Shown in pieces: positions 50,783 to 58,749 of a DNA stretch of 64,000 bases. Position numbers and translations under genes: made by a program. Under the pieces are notes generated by a model. That model did no database searches and was not told where the DNA came from. It saw nothing but the letters and a program-made list of their open reading frames with translations. Source of the DNA: JAGOBP01 sp964550855 (lineage in GTDB: Bacteria; Chloroflexota; Anaerolineae; Fen-1058); contig CAZKBQ010000023.1 in NCBI GenBank assembly GCA_964550855.1, forward strand, positions 1-64,000. Reading direction: 5' to 3'. Within the stretch, counting starts at the first letter, position 1, and every line of letters starts with the position of its first letter.

Positions 50783-51244
50783 TTAATGCGCCGCCCGGCA
50801 GTCGGGGCACAGGCCGTAGTACACCACGCGCGCGCCCTGCAGCTCGTAGCCCGAACCTTGCGCCACCTGCCGCGCCACGCCGTCCAGCGGCACGCCCGGC
50901 AGATCTTCCACCCGATGACAGCGCACGCACACCAGGTTGACGTGCGGCGTCGTGTCCGCGTCGTAGTGGATGGCGTTGTCGCCGGCCGTGCCCAGCTCCT
51001 GCGCCAGGCCGGAGCGCACCAGCACGTCCAGCGTGTTGTACACCGTGGCGCGGCTGAGCGACGGAAACTGCGGCCGCAGCTGCTCGTACAAAGTCTGCGC
51101 GGTGGGATGCTCGCGGCTGTCGGCCAGGGCGCGGCAGATGGCCAGCCGCTGCGGGGTCAGGCGCAGGCCGGCCTGCCGCAGCGCCGCCGACATGTCATCG
51201 GCGCGGGAGGGAACGGATAAAGTTCGGGAAGAGCGAGCCGCCAT
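50783..51244 (-). CDS. Fur/PerR-family metal-responsive repressor
   Basis: This 153-residue protein has the Fur winged helix (RLTPQRLAICRALADSREHP, SLSRATVYNTLDVLVRSGL) and two CxxC zinc pairs (CVRC and CPDC). Regulatory metal residues fit PerR: His in EHPTAQ, Asp and His in HYDADTTPH, and Asp in HRVEDL, the Asp104 position that marks PerR over Fur. The second His of the classical HxH is Asn here. PerR senses peroxide through iron-catalysed His oxidation. The gene leads an operon with the P1B-4 ATPase and diverges from mntR. The assignment to PerR rather than Fur or Zur is moderate. Confidence 0.85.
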   Translation of the reverse strand: MAARSSRTLSVPSRADDMSAALRQAGLRLTPQRLAICRALADSREHPTAQTLYEQLRPQFPSLSRATVYNTLDVLVRSGLAQELGTAGDNAIHYDADTTPHVNLVCVRCHRVEDLPGVPLDGVARQVAQGSGYELQGARVVYYGLCPDCRAAH

Positions 51245-51270
51245 TTAGATTTATTCCTTATTTAGAATCA

Positions 51271-51283
51271 GTATAGATTATAC
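51271..51283 (-). promoter_or_regulatory. Palindrome over the -10 box of the fur/perR promoter
   Basis: GTATAGATTATAC, a 5-3-5 inverted repeat that contains the minus-strand TATAAT (51277-51282). It is a possible autoregulatory operator; it is not a textbook PerR or Fur box. Confidence 0.45.
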
Positions 51284-51304
51284 ACCCCGCCGACGGGCTG
51301 TCAA
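51277..51304 (-). promoter_or_regulatory. Promoter of the fur/perR - ATPase operon
   Basis: On the minus strand TTGACA (51299-51304), a 16-bp spacer and TATAAT (51277-51282), both perfect. The transcript leader is about 26 nt. It lies back to back with the mntR promoter. Confidence 0.85.
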
Positions 51305-51310
51305 GCCCCC

Positions 51311-51339
51311 TTGACATTTTTTAAGGATTAAATCATAAT
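51311..51339 (+). promoter_or_regulatory. Promoter of the mntR-mntH-usp unit
   Basis: TTGACA (51311-51316), a 17-bp spacer and CATAAT (51334-51339). Its -35 is 6 bp from the minus-strand -35. An inverted repeat at 51337-51356 overlaps the -10 and start region. Confidence 0.8.
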
Positions 51340-51356
51340 TTAGTCACTCCTAAATT
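51337..51356 (+). promoter_or_regulatory. Probable DtxR/MntR operator
   Basis: AATTTAG, 6 nt, CTAAATT: a perfect 7-6-7 inverted repeat across the -10 and start site of the mntR promoter, 18 nt before the ATG. Its position suits autorepression by the metal-bound regulator. Inference from position and symmetry. Confidence 0.6.
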
Positions 51357-51374
51357 TTGATATAGGACAACCAA

Positions 51375-52046
51375 ATGGACAAACTCAGCCCGCCCGTCGA
51401 GGACTACCTGAAGACCATTTACATGCTCCACGAGCGCGCCGGCGAGGCGACGACCACCGCCATCGCCGCGGCGCTGGAGGTGACGCCGGCCAGCGTCACC
51501 GGCATGGTCAAGAAACTGGCCGAGATGAAGCTGGTGCGCCACACCCCCTACCAGGGCGTGGAACTCACCCGGTCGGGCGCGAAGGTTGCGCTGGAGATGG
51601 TGCGCCATCATCGCCTGCTGGAGCTGTTCTTGATCGAAGCGCTGGGGTACACGTGGGACGAAGTGCACGCCGAGGCCGACGTGCTGGAACACGTCATCAG
51701 CGAGGCATTCGAAGACCGCATGGAAGCGCGGCTGGGCTACCCCACCGTCGATCCGCACGGCGATCCCATCCCGGCCAAGGATGGCAGCTTCACGGTCTTG
51801 AAGGAACGCGCCCTGCTCGCCATGCAGCCGGGCGAATCGGCGCAGATTACGCACCTCAATGACACCCATGCTGAGATGCTGCGCTATGCGGCGAGTCTGG
51901 GGCTGACCCCCAACACCCGCCTCACGTTGATTGCCGTCGAACCATTCGGCGGATCACTGCGCGTGAAGATCGGGCAGACTGAGAAATCGATCGGGCGGGA
52001 GCTGGCCGCGCAAATCTTTGTGGCAGAGGAGTCGTCATCATCATGA
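51375..52046 (+). CDS. mntR: DtxR/MntR-family metal-dependent repressor
   Basis: This 223-residue protein has a winged helix (residues 8-65, TPASVTGMVKKLAEMKLVRH), the dimerisation and metal domain (70-140) and a C-terminal FeoA/SH3-like domain (GESAQITHLNDTHAEMLRY). Positions follow DtxR numbering: His79, Glu83, His98, Glu105 and His106 are kept, while iron-type Met10 and Cys102 are Asp10 and Asp102, as in manganese-type regulators. It should repress the NRAMP importer when Mn (or Fe) is high. The gene overlaps mntH by 4 bp. An operator-like palindrome lies in its promoter. Confidence 0.87.
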   Translation: MDKLSPPVEDYLKTIYMLHERAGEATTTAIAAALEVTPASVTGMVKKLAEMKLVRHTPYQGVELTRSGAKVALEMVRHHRLLELFLIEALGYTWDEVHAEADVLEHVISEAFEDRMEARLGYPTVDPHGDPIPAKDGSFTVLKERALLAMQPGESAQITHLNDTHAEMLRYAASLGLTPNTRLTLIAVEPFGGSLRVKIGQTEKSIGRELAAQIFVAEESSSS

Positions 52047-53350
52047 GCTATTCATCACGCGCTGTGGAGGCGCGCAGCGGCGACGCCGGCACGGTGGCCG
52101 CCGCCGCCGAAGTGCTGAACGGCCAATCGAAGAAGGGCGCGCTGGCGCGGCTGCTGCCGTTTCTGGGGCCGGCCTTCATCGCCAGCGTGGCCTACATGGA
52201 CCCGGGCAACTTCGCCACCAACATTCAGGGCGGCGCGCAATTCGGGTATATGCTGTTGTGGGTCATCGTCGCCAGCAACCTGATGGCGATGGTGTTGCAG
52301 ACGCTCTCGGCCAAGCTGGGCATCGCCACCGGCATGAATCTGGCCGAAGTGTCGCGCGCGCACTTTTCGCGGCGCACGGTCATCGGCTTATGGGTGCTGA
52401 TGGAACTGGTCGCCATGGCCACCGATCTGGCCGAATTTCTGGGCGCGGCGCTGGGCTTTAACTTGCTGCTGGGCATTCCACTGTGGCTGGCCGGTCTGCT
52501 CACCGCCGTGGCGACGTTCGTGATCCTGGGGCTGGAGCGTTACGGCTTCCGGCCGATTGAGGCCGTGATTACGGCGTTGATCGGCGTGGTGGCCGTCAGT
52601 TATCTGATTGAAACGATCCTCGATCAGCCGGACTGGGGCGCAGTGTTGCACGGCGCAGTAGTGCCGCAATTTTCCGGCACGGAAAGCGTGCTGCTGGCGG
52701 CGGGCATCCTGGGCGCGACGGTGATGCCGCACGCGCTGTTCCTGCACTCGTCATTGACGCAAGATCGAATCGTGGTCAAAAAGCCCGATCAGCTGCGGCG
52801 GCTCTTTCGGTTTGAGATTATCGATGTGCTCATCGCGATGGGGGTGGCCGGCCTGGTGAACATGGCGATGCTGATCATGGCCGCAGCCACGTTCTATAAT
52901 CAGGGTCTCCACGACGTGGGCACCATCGAAGAAGCACACCGGACCCTGGAGCCGCTGCTGGGTTCGGCGGCCAGCGCAGTGTTCGCGATCTCGCTGCTGG
53001 CCTCAGGTCTCTCGTCGGCGTCGGTGGGCACCATGGCCGGCCAGGTGATCATGCAGGGTTTTCTGCACCGACACATCAAACCGTGGATCCGCCGTCTGGT
53101 CACCATGCTGCCGTCTTTGCTGGTGATTGCGCTGGGGCTGGATCCCACCCGCACGCTGGTGCTCAGTCAGGTGATGCTGAGCTTTGGGCTGCCGTTTGCG
53201 GTGATTCCGTTGATCATGTTTACGCGGCGGGCCGACATCATGGGTGTGCTGGTCAATCGGCGCAGCACCACCGTCGTGGCGTCGATCATGGCGCTCATCA
53301 TCATCGCGTTGAACATCTACCTGCTGCATCAGACCTTTTTCGGGGGCTAG
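52043..53350 (+). CDS. mntH: NRAMP-family divalent metal importer
   Basis: This 435-residue membrane protein has eleven predicted helices. The metal-site motifs are YMDPGNFATN in helix 1 (Asp-Pro-Gly-Asn) and ATVMPHALFLHSSL in helix 6 (Met-Pro-His). FEIIDVLIAMGVAG and the Nramp transport motif (SAGLSSASVGTMAGQ-like region ASGLSSASVGTMAGQ) follow. It imports Mn(II), perhaps Fe(II), driven by protons. The ATG overlaps the regulator stop (ATGA), so the pair is translationally coupled. A universal stress protein gene follows after 4 nt. Confidence 0.93.
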   Translation: MSYSSRAVEARSGDAGTVAAAAEVLNGQSKKGALARLLPFLGPAFIASVAYMDPGNFATNIQGGAQFGYMLLWVIVASNLMAMVLQTLSAKLGIATGMNLAEVSRAHFSRRTVIGLWVLMELVAMATDLAEFLGAALGFNLLLGIPLWLAGLLTAVATFVILGLERYGFRPIEAVITALIGVVAVSYLIETILDQPDWGAVLHGAVVPQFSGTESVLLAAGILGATVMPHALFLHSSLTQDRIVVKKPDQLRRLFRFEIIDVLIAMGVAGLVNMAMLIMAAATFYNQGLHDVGTIEEAHRTLEPLLGSAASAVFAISLLASGLSSASVGTMAGQVIMQGFLHRHIKPWIRRLVTMLPSLLVIALGLDPTRTLVLSQVMLSFGLPFAVIPLIMFTRRADIMGVLVNRRSTTVVASIMALIIIALNIYLLHQTFFGG

Positions 53351-53354
53351 GCGC

Positions 53355-54257
53355 ATGTTCAAACATCTGCTCGTCCCGCTGGACGGCTCGTCGCTGGCGG
53401 AAAACGTGCTGCCCGTGGCGGCCTGCCTGGCGGAGACGCTGCGCACCGAAGTGACCCTGCTGCACGTTATCGAGCGCGAGGCCCCGGCCGAGGTGCATGG
53501 CGCGCGGCACCTGCGCACGCCCGACGAGGCGCTGGCCTATTTAGCCGCGATCCGCGATCGGGCCTTTACCGCCGATCGGGTGGTGCACACGCACGTGCAT
53601 ACCGTCGAAGTGAAGGATGTCGCACGCAGCATCGTCGATCACACGGGTGAATTTGCCGCCGATGTCATCGTGATGTGCGCGCACGGCGACAGTGGCATGC
53701 GGCGGCGATTGTTTGGCAGCAACGCGCAGCAGGTGCTGGCGCTGGGCCGAACGCCGGTCTTGTTTGTGCCAACGCACGCCCCCCATTTTGCGTGCCGCCG
53801 CATTCTGGTGCCGCTGGACGGCGAGGTCGATCACGAGCAGGGCTTGCAGGCCGCGGCGGCGCTGGCTGCCGCCAGCCGGGCCGCGATCCATTTGCTGCTG
53901 GTGATTCCAACGCGGGACAAGTTGAAAGGCGAGCAGGCGGCCACGGGCAAATTGCTGCCGCACACGATGACGGCGCTGCTGCACATGAGCGAAGATAGCG
54001 CCGAAGAGTATCTGCGCGGCCATTTGCAGGCGCTGCGCGAGCGCGGCCTGTCGGCCACCGCCGAAATCGCGCGCGGCGATGAAGTGGCCGCCATCCTGGG
54101 CGCGGTGCAGCGCACCGAGATCAATTTGATCGCGCTGGGCACACACGCCAAAACCGGCTTCGACGCGTTCTGGTCGGGCAGCCTGACGCCGCAGCTGCTC
54201 GAGCGATCGAAGGTGCCGGTGCTGCTGGTGCGCGCGGATGCCGGGCCGCCGCTTTGA
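53355..54257 (+). CDS. Universal stress protein with two UspA domains
   Basis: This 300-residue protein has two tandem Usp folds. The first starts MFKHLLVPLDGSSLAENVLP and has CAHGDSGMRRRLFGSNAQQV (GxxGxxGS nucleotide-binding motif). The second has RRILVPLDGEVDHEQGL and ALGTHAKTGFDAFWSGSLTP. UspA-type proteins bind ATP and aid survival under stress. It lies 4 nt after mntH in the same unit, which suggests a link to metal or oxidative stress. A GC hairpin at 54267-54291 follows without a T-run. Confidence 0.9.
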   Translation: MFKHLLVPLDGSSLAENVLPVAACLAETLRTEVTLLHVIEREAPAEVHGARHLRTPDEALAYLAAIRDRAFTADRVVHTHVHTVEVKDVARSIVDHTGEFAADVIVMCAHGDSGMRRRLFGSNAQQVLALGRTPVLFVPTHAPHFACRRILVPLDGEVDHEQGLQAAAALAAASRAAIHLLLVIPTRDKLKGEQAATGKLLPHTMTALLHMSEDSAEEYLRGHLQALRERGLSATAEIARGDEVAAILGAVQRTEINLIALGTHAKTGFDAFWSGSLTPQLLERSKVPVLLVRADAGPPL

Positions 54258-54266
54258 GATTGAACC

Positions 54267-54291
54267 GCGCGCCGACCGGGGACCGGCGCGC
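54267..54291 (+). other. GC-rich hairpin between usp and multicopper oxidase
   Basis: GCGCGCCG (54267-54274) and CGGCGCGC (54284-54291) with a 9-nt loop. There is no T-run, so it may be a partial terminator or mRNA-stability hairpin. Confidence 0.5.
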
Positions 54292-54315
54292 TGATCGGTG
54301 AAGGACTAAGGGAGG

Positions 54316-55329
54316 ATGACGATGAATGTCACACGACGAGATTTTATCAAGCTCGGCTCGGCGGGGGCGCTGGGCGCGGCCAGCCTGGTTTCCATCGGCG
54401 GCGGCGTGACCGTTAGCCAGCCGCCGCTTCAACACGCGACCGCTCCACACACCGCCGCTCATGGCGATAACCTCATGACCGGCGATGTCGATCCCAACGG
54501 GGTTAACCACTTTGATCCGACGGCGATGCTGACCGACTATGACTACGGTCGGGTCAGCACGCTGCCCGACGGGCGCACACTGCGCGAATATGAATTCTTC
54601 GCCGTCGAGAAAGAGATCGAGATCGCGCCGGGCGTGTTCTTTCCGGCGTGGACGTATAACGGCCGCGTGCCCGGCCCGACCATCCGCTGCACCGAAGGCG
54701 ATCGGATTCGCCTCCACTTCATCAACGGCACGGGGCACCCGCACTCGATTCACTTTCACGGCTTTCACACGCCCGCCATGGACGGGCTGGAGCCGGTGCC
54801 GGTGGGCGGCGAGTTCACCTACGAGTTCGACGCGGAACCGTTCGGGCTGCATCTCTATCACTGCCACACCCTGCCGCTGAAGCGCCACATCCACAAAGGG
54901 CTGTACGGCGGCTTCATCATCGACCCTAAGACGGGCCGCCCGCCTGCCCGCGAGCTGTTCATGATGATGAACGCCTTCGACACCAACTTCGACGCGGCCA
55001 ATGAAGTGTACGCCGTGAACACCGTGGGCTTTCACTTTCAGCGCCACCCCATTCAGGTCAAGGTGGGTGAACTGATCCGCATGTACGTGGTGAACATTAC
55101 CGAGTTCGACCTGATCAATTCGTTTCACCTGCACGCCAACTTCTTCGACGTGTATCGCACCGGCACGCGCCTGACCACCGATGAGTTTACCGATACGATC
55201 ATGCTGGCGCAGGGCGAGCGGGCGATCCTGGAAACGCGCTTCAAGTATCCCGGTCAATACATGTTTCACGCCCACATCAGCGAGTTTGCCGAGCTGGGTT
55301 GGCTGGGCCTGTTCGAGGTGACGCCATGA
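54316..55329 (+). CDS. Tat-exported two-domain multicopper oxidase
   Basis: This 337-residue protein begins with a twin-arginine signal (TRRDFIKLGSAGALGAASLV). Domain 1 holds HSIHFHG (His143, His146, His148) and HLYHCHTLPLKRHIHKGL (His179, His182, Cys183, His184), the T1 copper and trinuclear ligands; domain 2 holds FHLHANFF (His271, His273) and MFHAHISEFAELG (His318, His320). The T1 Cys lying in domain 1 suggests a type-C two-domain oxidase, functional as a trimer. It may oxidise Fe(II), Mn(II) or Cu(I) outside the cell membrane. The GGGAGG before the ATG is strong. Its stop overlaps the ZIP gene (ATGA). Confidence 0.87.
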   Translation: MTMNVTRRDFIKLGSAGALGAASLVSIGGGVTVSQPPLQHATAPHTAAHGDNLMTGDVDPNGVNHFDPTAMLTDYDYGRVSTLPDGRTLREYEFFAVEKEIEIAPGVFFPAWTYNGRVPGPTIRCTEGDRIRLHFINGTGHPHSIHFHGFHTPAMDGLEPVPVGGEFTYEFDAEPFGLHLYHCHTLPLKRHIHKGLYGGFIIDPKTGRPPARELFMMMNAFDTNFDAANEVYAVNTVGFHFQRHPIQVKVGELIRMYVVNITEFDLINSFHLHANFFDVYRTGTRLTTDEFTDTIMLAQGERAILETRFKYPGQYMFHAHISEFAELGWLGLFEVTP

Positions 55330-56531
55330 GCGAGCGGATTCTTTCGGGCGCAGTTAACCGATCGGTGGGCCGTTATATCTGGGCGCTGCTGCCGTTGATT
55401 TTGCTGGCCGCCGTGATCGCACTGTTTTTGTCGGGCGGTGCGGGCGTTCAAGCGCCGGTCGGCTTGCCGCCGATCGAAGAGCTGACCATCCAGCGTGTGG
55501 CGCTGCCCGCGCCCAATGAGATCGTCGTCGAGGTGCTGAATGCCGGGCCGGAACCGGTGACGATCGCGCAGGTGCTGGTGGACGATGCGTACTGGAACTT
55601 CACCATTCAACCCGGCCCGCAGCTGGCCCGATTGGCCTCGGCGACGATCCGGCTGCCGTATCCGTGGGTGCAGGGCGAAGCGCACACGATCGCGCTGGTC
55701 ACCGCCACCGGCGCGTTGTTCGAGACAGCCGTCCCCGTGGCGGTCACCACGCCGACGTTCGACCTGCGCGCCTTCTTGAACTTCGCGTTGATCGGCTTTT
55801 ACATCGGCGTCATCCCGGTGGGACTGGGTATGTTGTGGCATCCCTTCATGCGCGGCCTCAAACGTCGCACCATGGACGCCATCCTGGCGTTGACGCTGGG
55901 GCTGCTGGTCTTTCTGCTGATCGATACGGCGAATGAAGGACTGGAGAAAGCAGCGCTGGTGCCCGGCTCACTGCAGGGCGTCATCTTGTTTGGTGCGGGT
56001 GCCCTGCTGGCCTACTTGTTGATCCAGAGCATCTCGGCGCGCAAGGCCGCCAGGCGCGATGAGGCTGCGGGGCGATTCAACGTCGCGCTGCTGCTGGCGA
56101 TCGGCATCGGTCTGCACAACCTGGCCGAAGGGTTGGTGGTGGGCGCGGCGTATGCTTCGGGCGCGGCGGCGCTGGGCGCGTTCCTCGTCGTCGGCTTCAC
56201 GCTGCACAACGTCACTGAAGGCATCGGCATCGCTGCGCCGGTTGCCAAAGATCAGCCCTCGCTCAAGAGCTTCGCCACGCTGGCCGCCATCGCCGGCCTG
56301 CCCGCCATCGCGGGTGCGTGGATTGGCGGCTTTATCTACAGCGATCTGGCCGCGACGATCTTTCTGGGCGTGGGCACGGGCGCGATCGTGCAGGTGATCG
56401 TGGAAGTGGGTAAACTGCTCATGCAGCACGGCCGGCGCGAAGGCGAATCGCTCGCCACGCTGCCCAACCTGATCGGCTTTGCGCTGGGCCTGGCCATCAT
56501 GTACGCCACGGCGCTGCTGGTGGCTGTCTAA
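55326..56531 (+). CDS. ZIP-family metal transporter with N-terminal extracytoplasmic domain
   Basis: This 401-residue protein has one TM anchor (about 17-37), a beta-rich domain of about 100 residues, then the ZIP helices. The two metal-site motifs are GLHNLAEGLVVG (His264 to Glu268) and FTLHNVTEGIGIAAP (His294). ZIP proteins move Zn, Fe or Mn into the cytoplasm. The extra extracytoplasmic domain is unusual and could dock the multicopper oxidase whose gene overlaps by 4 bp. The metal and direction are inferred. It could instead be an exporter like some ZIP relatives. Confidence 0.85.
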   Translation: MSERILSGAVNRSVGRYIWALLPLILLAAVIALFLSGGAGVQAPVGLPPIEELTIQRVALPAPNEIVVEVLNAGPEPVTIAQVLVDDAYWNFTIQPGPQLARLASATIRLPYPWVQGEAHTIALVTATGALFETAVPVAVTTPTFDLRAFLNFALIGFYIGVIPVGLGMLWHPFMRGLKRRTMDAILALTLGLLVFLLIDTANEGLEKAALVPGSLQGVILFGAGALLAYLLIQSISARKAARRDEAAGRFNVALLLAIGIGLHNLAEGLVVGAAYASGAAALGAFLVVGFTLHNVTEGIGIAAPVAKDQPSLKSFATLAAIAGLPAIAGAWIGGFIYSDLAATIFLGVGTGAIVQVIVEVGKLLMQHGRREGESLATLPNLIGFALGLAIMYATALLVAV

Positions 56532-56664
56532 ACCGGGGCGCGTCTTAAAACATGCGCCACAGTGTCATGCCGGGCTGCCCTGCAGCGCAGCAGCTTTGCT
56601 GACGGCCATCACGCTGCGGTCGAGCGGGCAGTAAGAAGAACCGCGCGACCAGACCAAACACAAC

Positions 56665-56693
56665 TTGCGGGAAGTCGCGCGCCAGAGTACGAT
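56665..56693 (+). promoter_or_regulatory. Possible promoter of the ferritin-VIT gene
   Basis: TTGCGG (56665-56670), a 17-bp spacer and TACGAT (56688-56693), in the 220-bp gap (56532-56751). The rest of this gap shows no coding frame or clear repeat; a leader of about 50 nt would result. Confidence 0.5.
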
Positions 56694-56751
56694 TACACGG
56701 GACACACCGACACCGCCAACGCCAGGCATCAACTTCAGTGAGCACAACCTC

Positions 56752-57921
56752 ATGAATACTCCTGTCACTCCAGAATTCATCGCAGCTTTGCAAGTCGCTT
56801 TACAAAGAGAGTGGGAAAGCCGGCGAGTCTATCTTAACCTGGCCGAGCGCGAGTCCAATGAGGCGCGGCGTCAGGCGTTGCTGGGACTGGCCAACGTCGA
56901 ACAACGCCACGCCGAACAATGGATCGCGCGGTTGAAGGAACTTGGGGCCGCCGTGCCGCCCGATCGTGAATCGCCCGGCCAGCGAATTTGGCGCTGGATT
57001 CTGGTGCAAAGCGGCACTGAGAATGCCTTGAGGCGAATTGAGAGCAGTGAAGTTTCCGACACCGAAATGTACGAATCACTGGCGCAGCTGGCGCCCACCG
57101 AAGCTGATCAAGCCGTGATTCGCGCGACGCTGCACGATGAGCAAATTCACAGCGCGGCCATGCAGCGCACGTCCAGCTCTGCTTCACCGGCTCCGCTTGG
57201 TCCCCAGGCCAGGCTGGACACCATTTTGCATCGTGAGAGCTGGCATCGGCGCGGCGGCGGCTGGATCGGCCAGGCGATCTATGGCGCCAATGACGGCCTG
57301 GGCTCGGTCTTTGGCATTGTCTCAGGAGTGGCCGGCGCCACAGCCGGCGGCCCCGCCGTCTTGATCGCGGGACTGGCCGGCATGATGGCGTCGGCTCTGT
57401 CAATGGGCTCGGGCGCCTATCTTGCCACCAAGGCCGAACGTGAAGTCCAAGAAGCCGAATTCCGACGTGAGCGCCAGGAGCTGGAGGATAATCCCGCCGA
57501 GGAACAGGAGGAACTGGCGCTGTTCTATCAACTCAAAGGCGTGCCAGAGACCGAAGCCAGAACGCTGGCAGAACGCCTGGTGGCACAACCTGAGTTTGCG
57601 CTCAAAACGCTGGCAAATGAAGAATTGGGCCTGTCCGAGCAATCGTTCCCCAATCCGTGGCTGGCGGCGCTATCGGCGTCGCTGTCAACCGCGGTGGGCG
57701 CGTTCATACCGATTATTCCGTTCTTCTTCACCACCGGCTACCCGGCCATCATCGCTTCATTTGCGATCAGCACACTGGCCCATTTCGTGATCGGCGCGGC
57801 CAAGACCGTCGTCACCGGCTTAAGCGCCTGGCGCAGCGGCCTGGAGATGATGGTCATCGGCCTCGGCGAAGCCCTGATCACGTATGGACTGGGATTGATC
57901 TTCGGGCCGGTGGTGAGCTAA
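56752..57921 (+). CDS. MbfA-like ferritin-domain plus VIT1/CCC1 metal transporter
   Basis: This 389-residue fusion has an N-terminal ferritin/rubrerythrin-like domain (1-145) with diiron motifs Glu50-x-x-His53 (VEQRHAEQW) and Glu130-x-x-His133 (DEQIHSAAM), plus Glu20. A short linker is followed by a VIT1 domain (165-389; GQAIYGANDGLGSVFGIVSG, the metal-gating helix EREVQEAEFRRERQELEDN and C-terminal helices). This architecture is that of MbfA, an inner-membrane iron exporter needed for iron and peroxide resistance in rhizobia. It thus probably exports Fe(II) or Mn(II). ATG 56752 is chosen; the earlier in-frame TTG lies in the promoter. Confidence 0.9.
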   Translation: MNTPVTPEFIAALQVALQREWESRRVYLNLAERESNEARRQALLGLANVEQRHAEQWIARLKELGAAVPPDRESPGQRIWRWILVQSGTENALRRIESSEVSDTEMYESLAQLAPTEADQAVIRATLHDEQIHSAAMQRTSSSASPAPLGPQARLDTILHRESWHRRGGGWIGQAIYGANDGLGSVFGIVSGVAGATAGGPAVLIAGLAGMMASALSMGSGAYLATKAEREVQEAEFRRERQELEDNPAEEQEELALFYQLKGVPETEARTLAERLVAQPEFALKTLANEELGLSEQSFPNPWLAALSASLSTAVGAFIPIIPFFFTTGYPAIIASFAISTLAHFVIGAAKTVVTGLSAWRSGLEMMVIGLGEALITYGLGLIFGPVVS

Positions 57922-57963
57922 GGGCGTGTGAATATCAGTGAACGAGACGCAAAGGACAAATGG

Positions 57964-58737
57964 ATGGCACACTTGAAACTGTTCTCATGGAACGTCAACG
58001 GCCTGCGCGCGGTGGAGAAGAAAGGCTTTCTCGACTGGCTGAACCGATCGGGCGGCGACATCATCGCCGTGCAGGAGACCAAAGCCAGTCCCGAACAACT
58101 CTCTGCGGCGCTGCTCAACCCGATCGGTTATCACACCGATTGGAGCTCCGCCGAAAAGAAAGGCTACTCGGGCGTGGGCACCTACTCCCGATCGAAGCCG
58201 GTGGCGATCAAGACCGGCTTCGACGAGGCGCGCTTCGATAGAGACGGCCGCATCCTCATCAGCGACTTCGAGCGCTTCGTGTTCTTTAACATCTACTTCC
58301 CCAACGGCGGGCGCGGCTCGGAATGGGTGCAGCACAAGCTGGCCTTCTACCAGCGCTTCGTCGAAGTCGTCAACACCTACACCGCGCAGGGTCGCTCGGT
58401 CATCGTGACCGGCGACGTGAACACCGCCTACGCCGAGATCGATCTGGCGCGGCCCAGAGAGAACGTCAAGAAGAGCGGCTTCATGCCGGAAGAGCGCGAG
58501 GCTATGAACGATTTCTTCGCGGCCGGCCTCATCGACACCTTCCGACAGCTGCACCCCACCGAGGTGAAGTACACGTGGTGGGATATGGTTACGCGCGCGC
58601 GGGAACGCAATGTGGGCTGGCGGCTCGACTACTTCTTCGTGTCGAGCGATCTTGCGAAGCACGTCGTCGCGGCCGACATCCACGACGACGTGCCGGGGTC
58701 TGATCACTGTCCCATCAGTTTGACGCTGGCCCTGTAA
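57964..58737 (+). CDS. xth: Exodeoxyribonuclease III
   Basis: This 257-residue EEP-fold enzyme has LFSWNVNGLRAVEKKGFLDW, QETKASPEQL (catalytic Glu), GVGTYSRSKP, GDVNTAYAEIDLA and VGWRLDYFFVS, ending PGSDHCPISLTLAL with the catalytic Asp-His. It is an AP endonuclease and 3'-5' exonuclease in base-excision repair. The ATG at 57964 follows AAAGGA; a GTG at 57928 gives a 12-residue extension that lacks a ribosome site. It starts 42 nt after the ferritin-VIT gene, which fits a role in repair of oxidative DNA damage. Confidence 0.93.
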   Translation: MAHLKLFSWNVNGLRAVEKKGFLDWLNRSGGDIIAVQETKASPEQLSAALLNPIGYHTDWSSAEKKGYSGVGTYSRSKPVAIKTGFDEARFDRDGRILISDFERFVFFNIYFPNGGRGSEWVQHKLAFYQRFVEVVNTYTAQGRSVIVTGDVNTAYAEIDLARPRENVKKSGFMPEEREAMNDFFAAGLIDTFRQLHPTEVKYTWWDMVTRARERNVGWRLDYFFVSSDLAKHVVAADIHDDVPGSDHCPISLTLAL

Positions 58738-58749
58738 CCGCCGGCCGGC

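Noticed and set aside
56545..56793. Minus-strand open frames in the 220-bp gap before the ferritin-VIT gene
   Set aside because: No ribosome site, no domain, and overlap with the start of the real gene.
57928..57963. GTG start giving exonuclease III a 12-residue extension
   Set aside because: The extra residues are not typical of the family and the ATG at 57964 has an AAAGGA.
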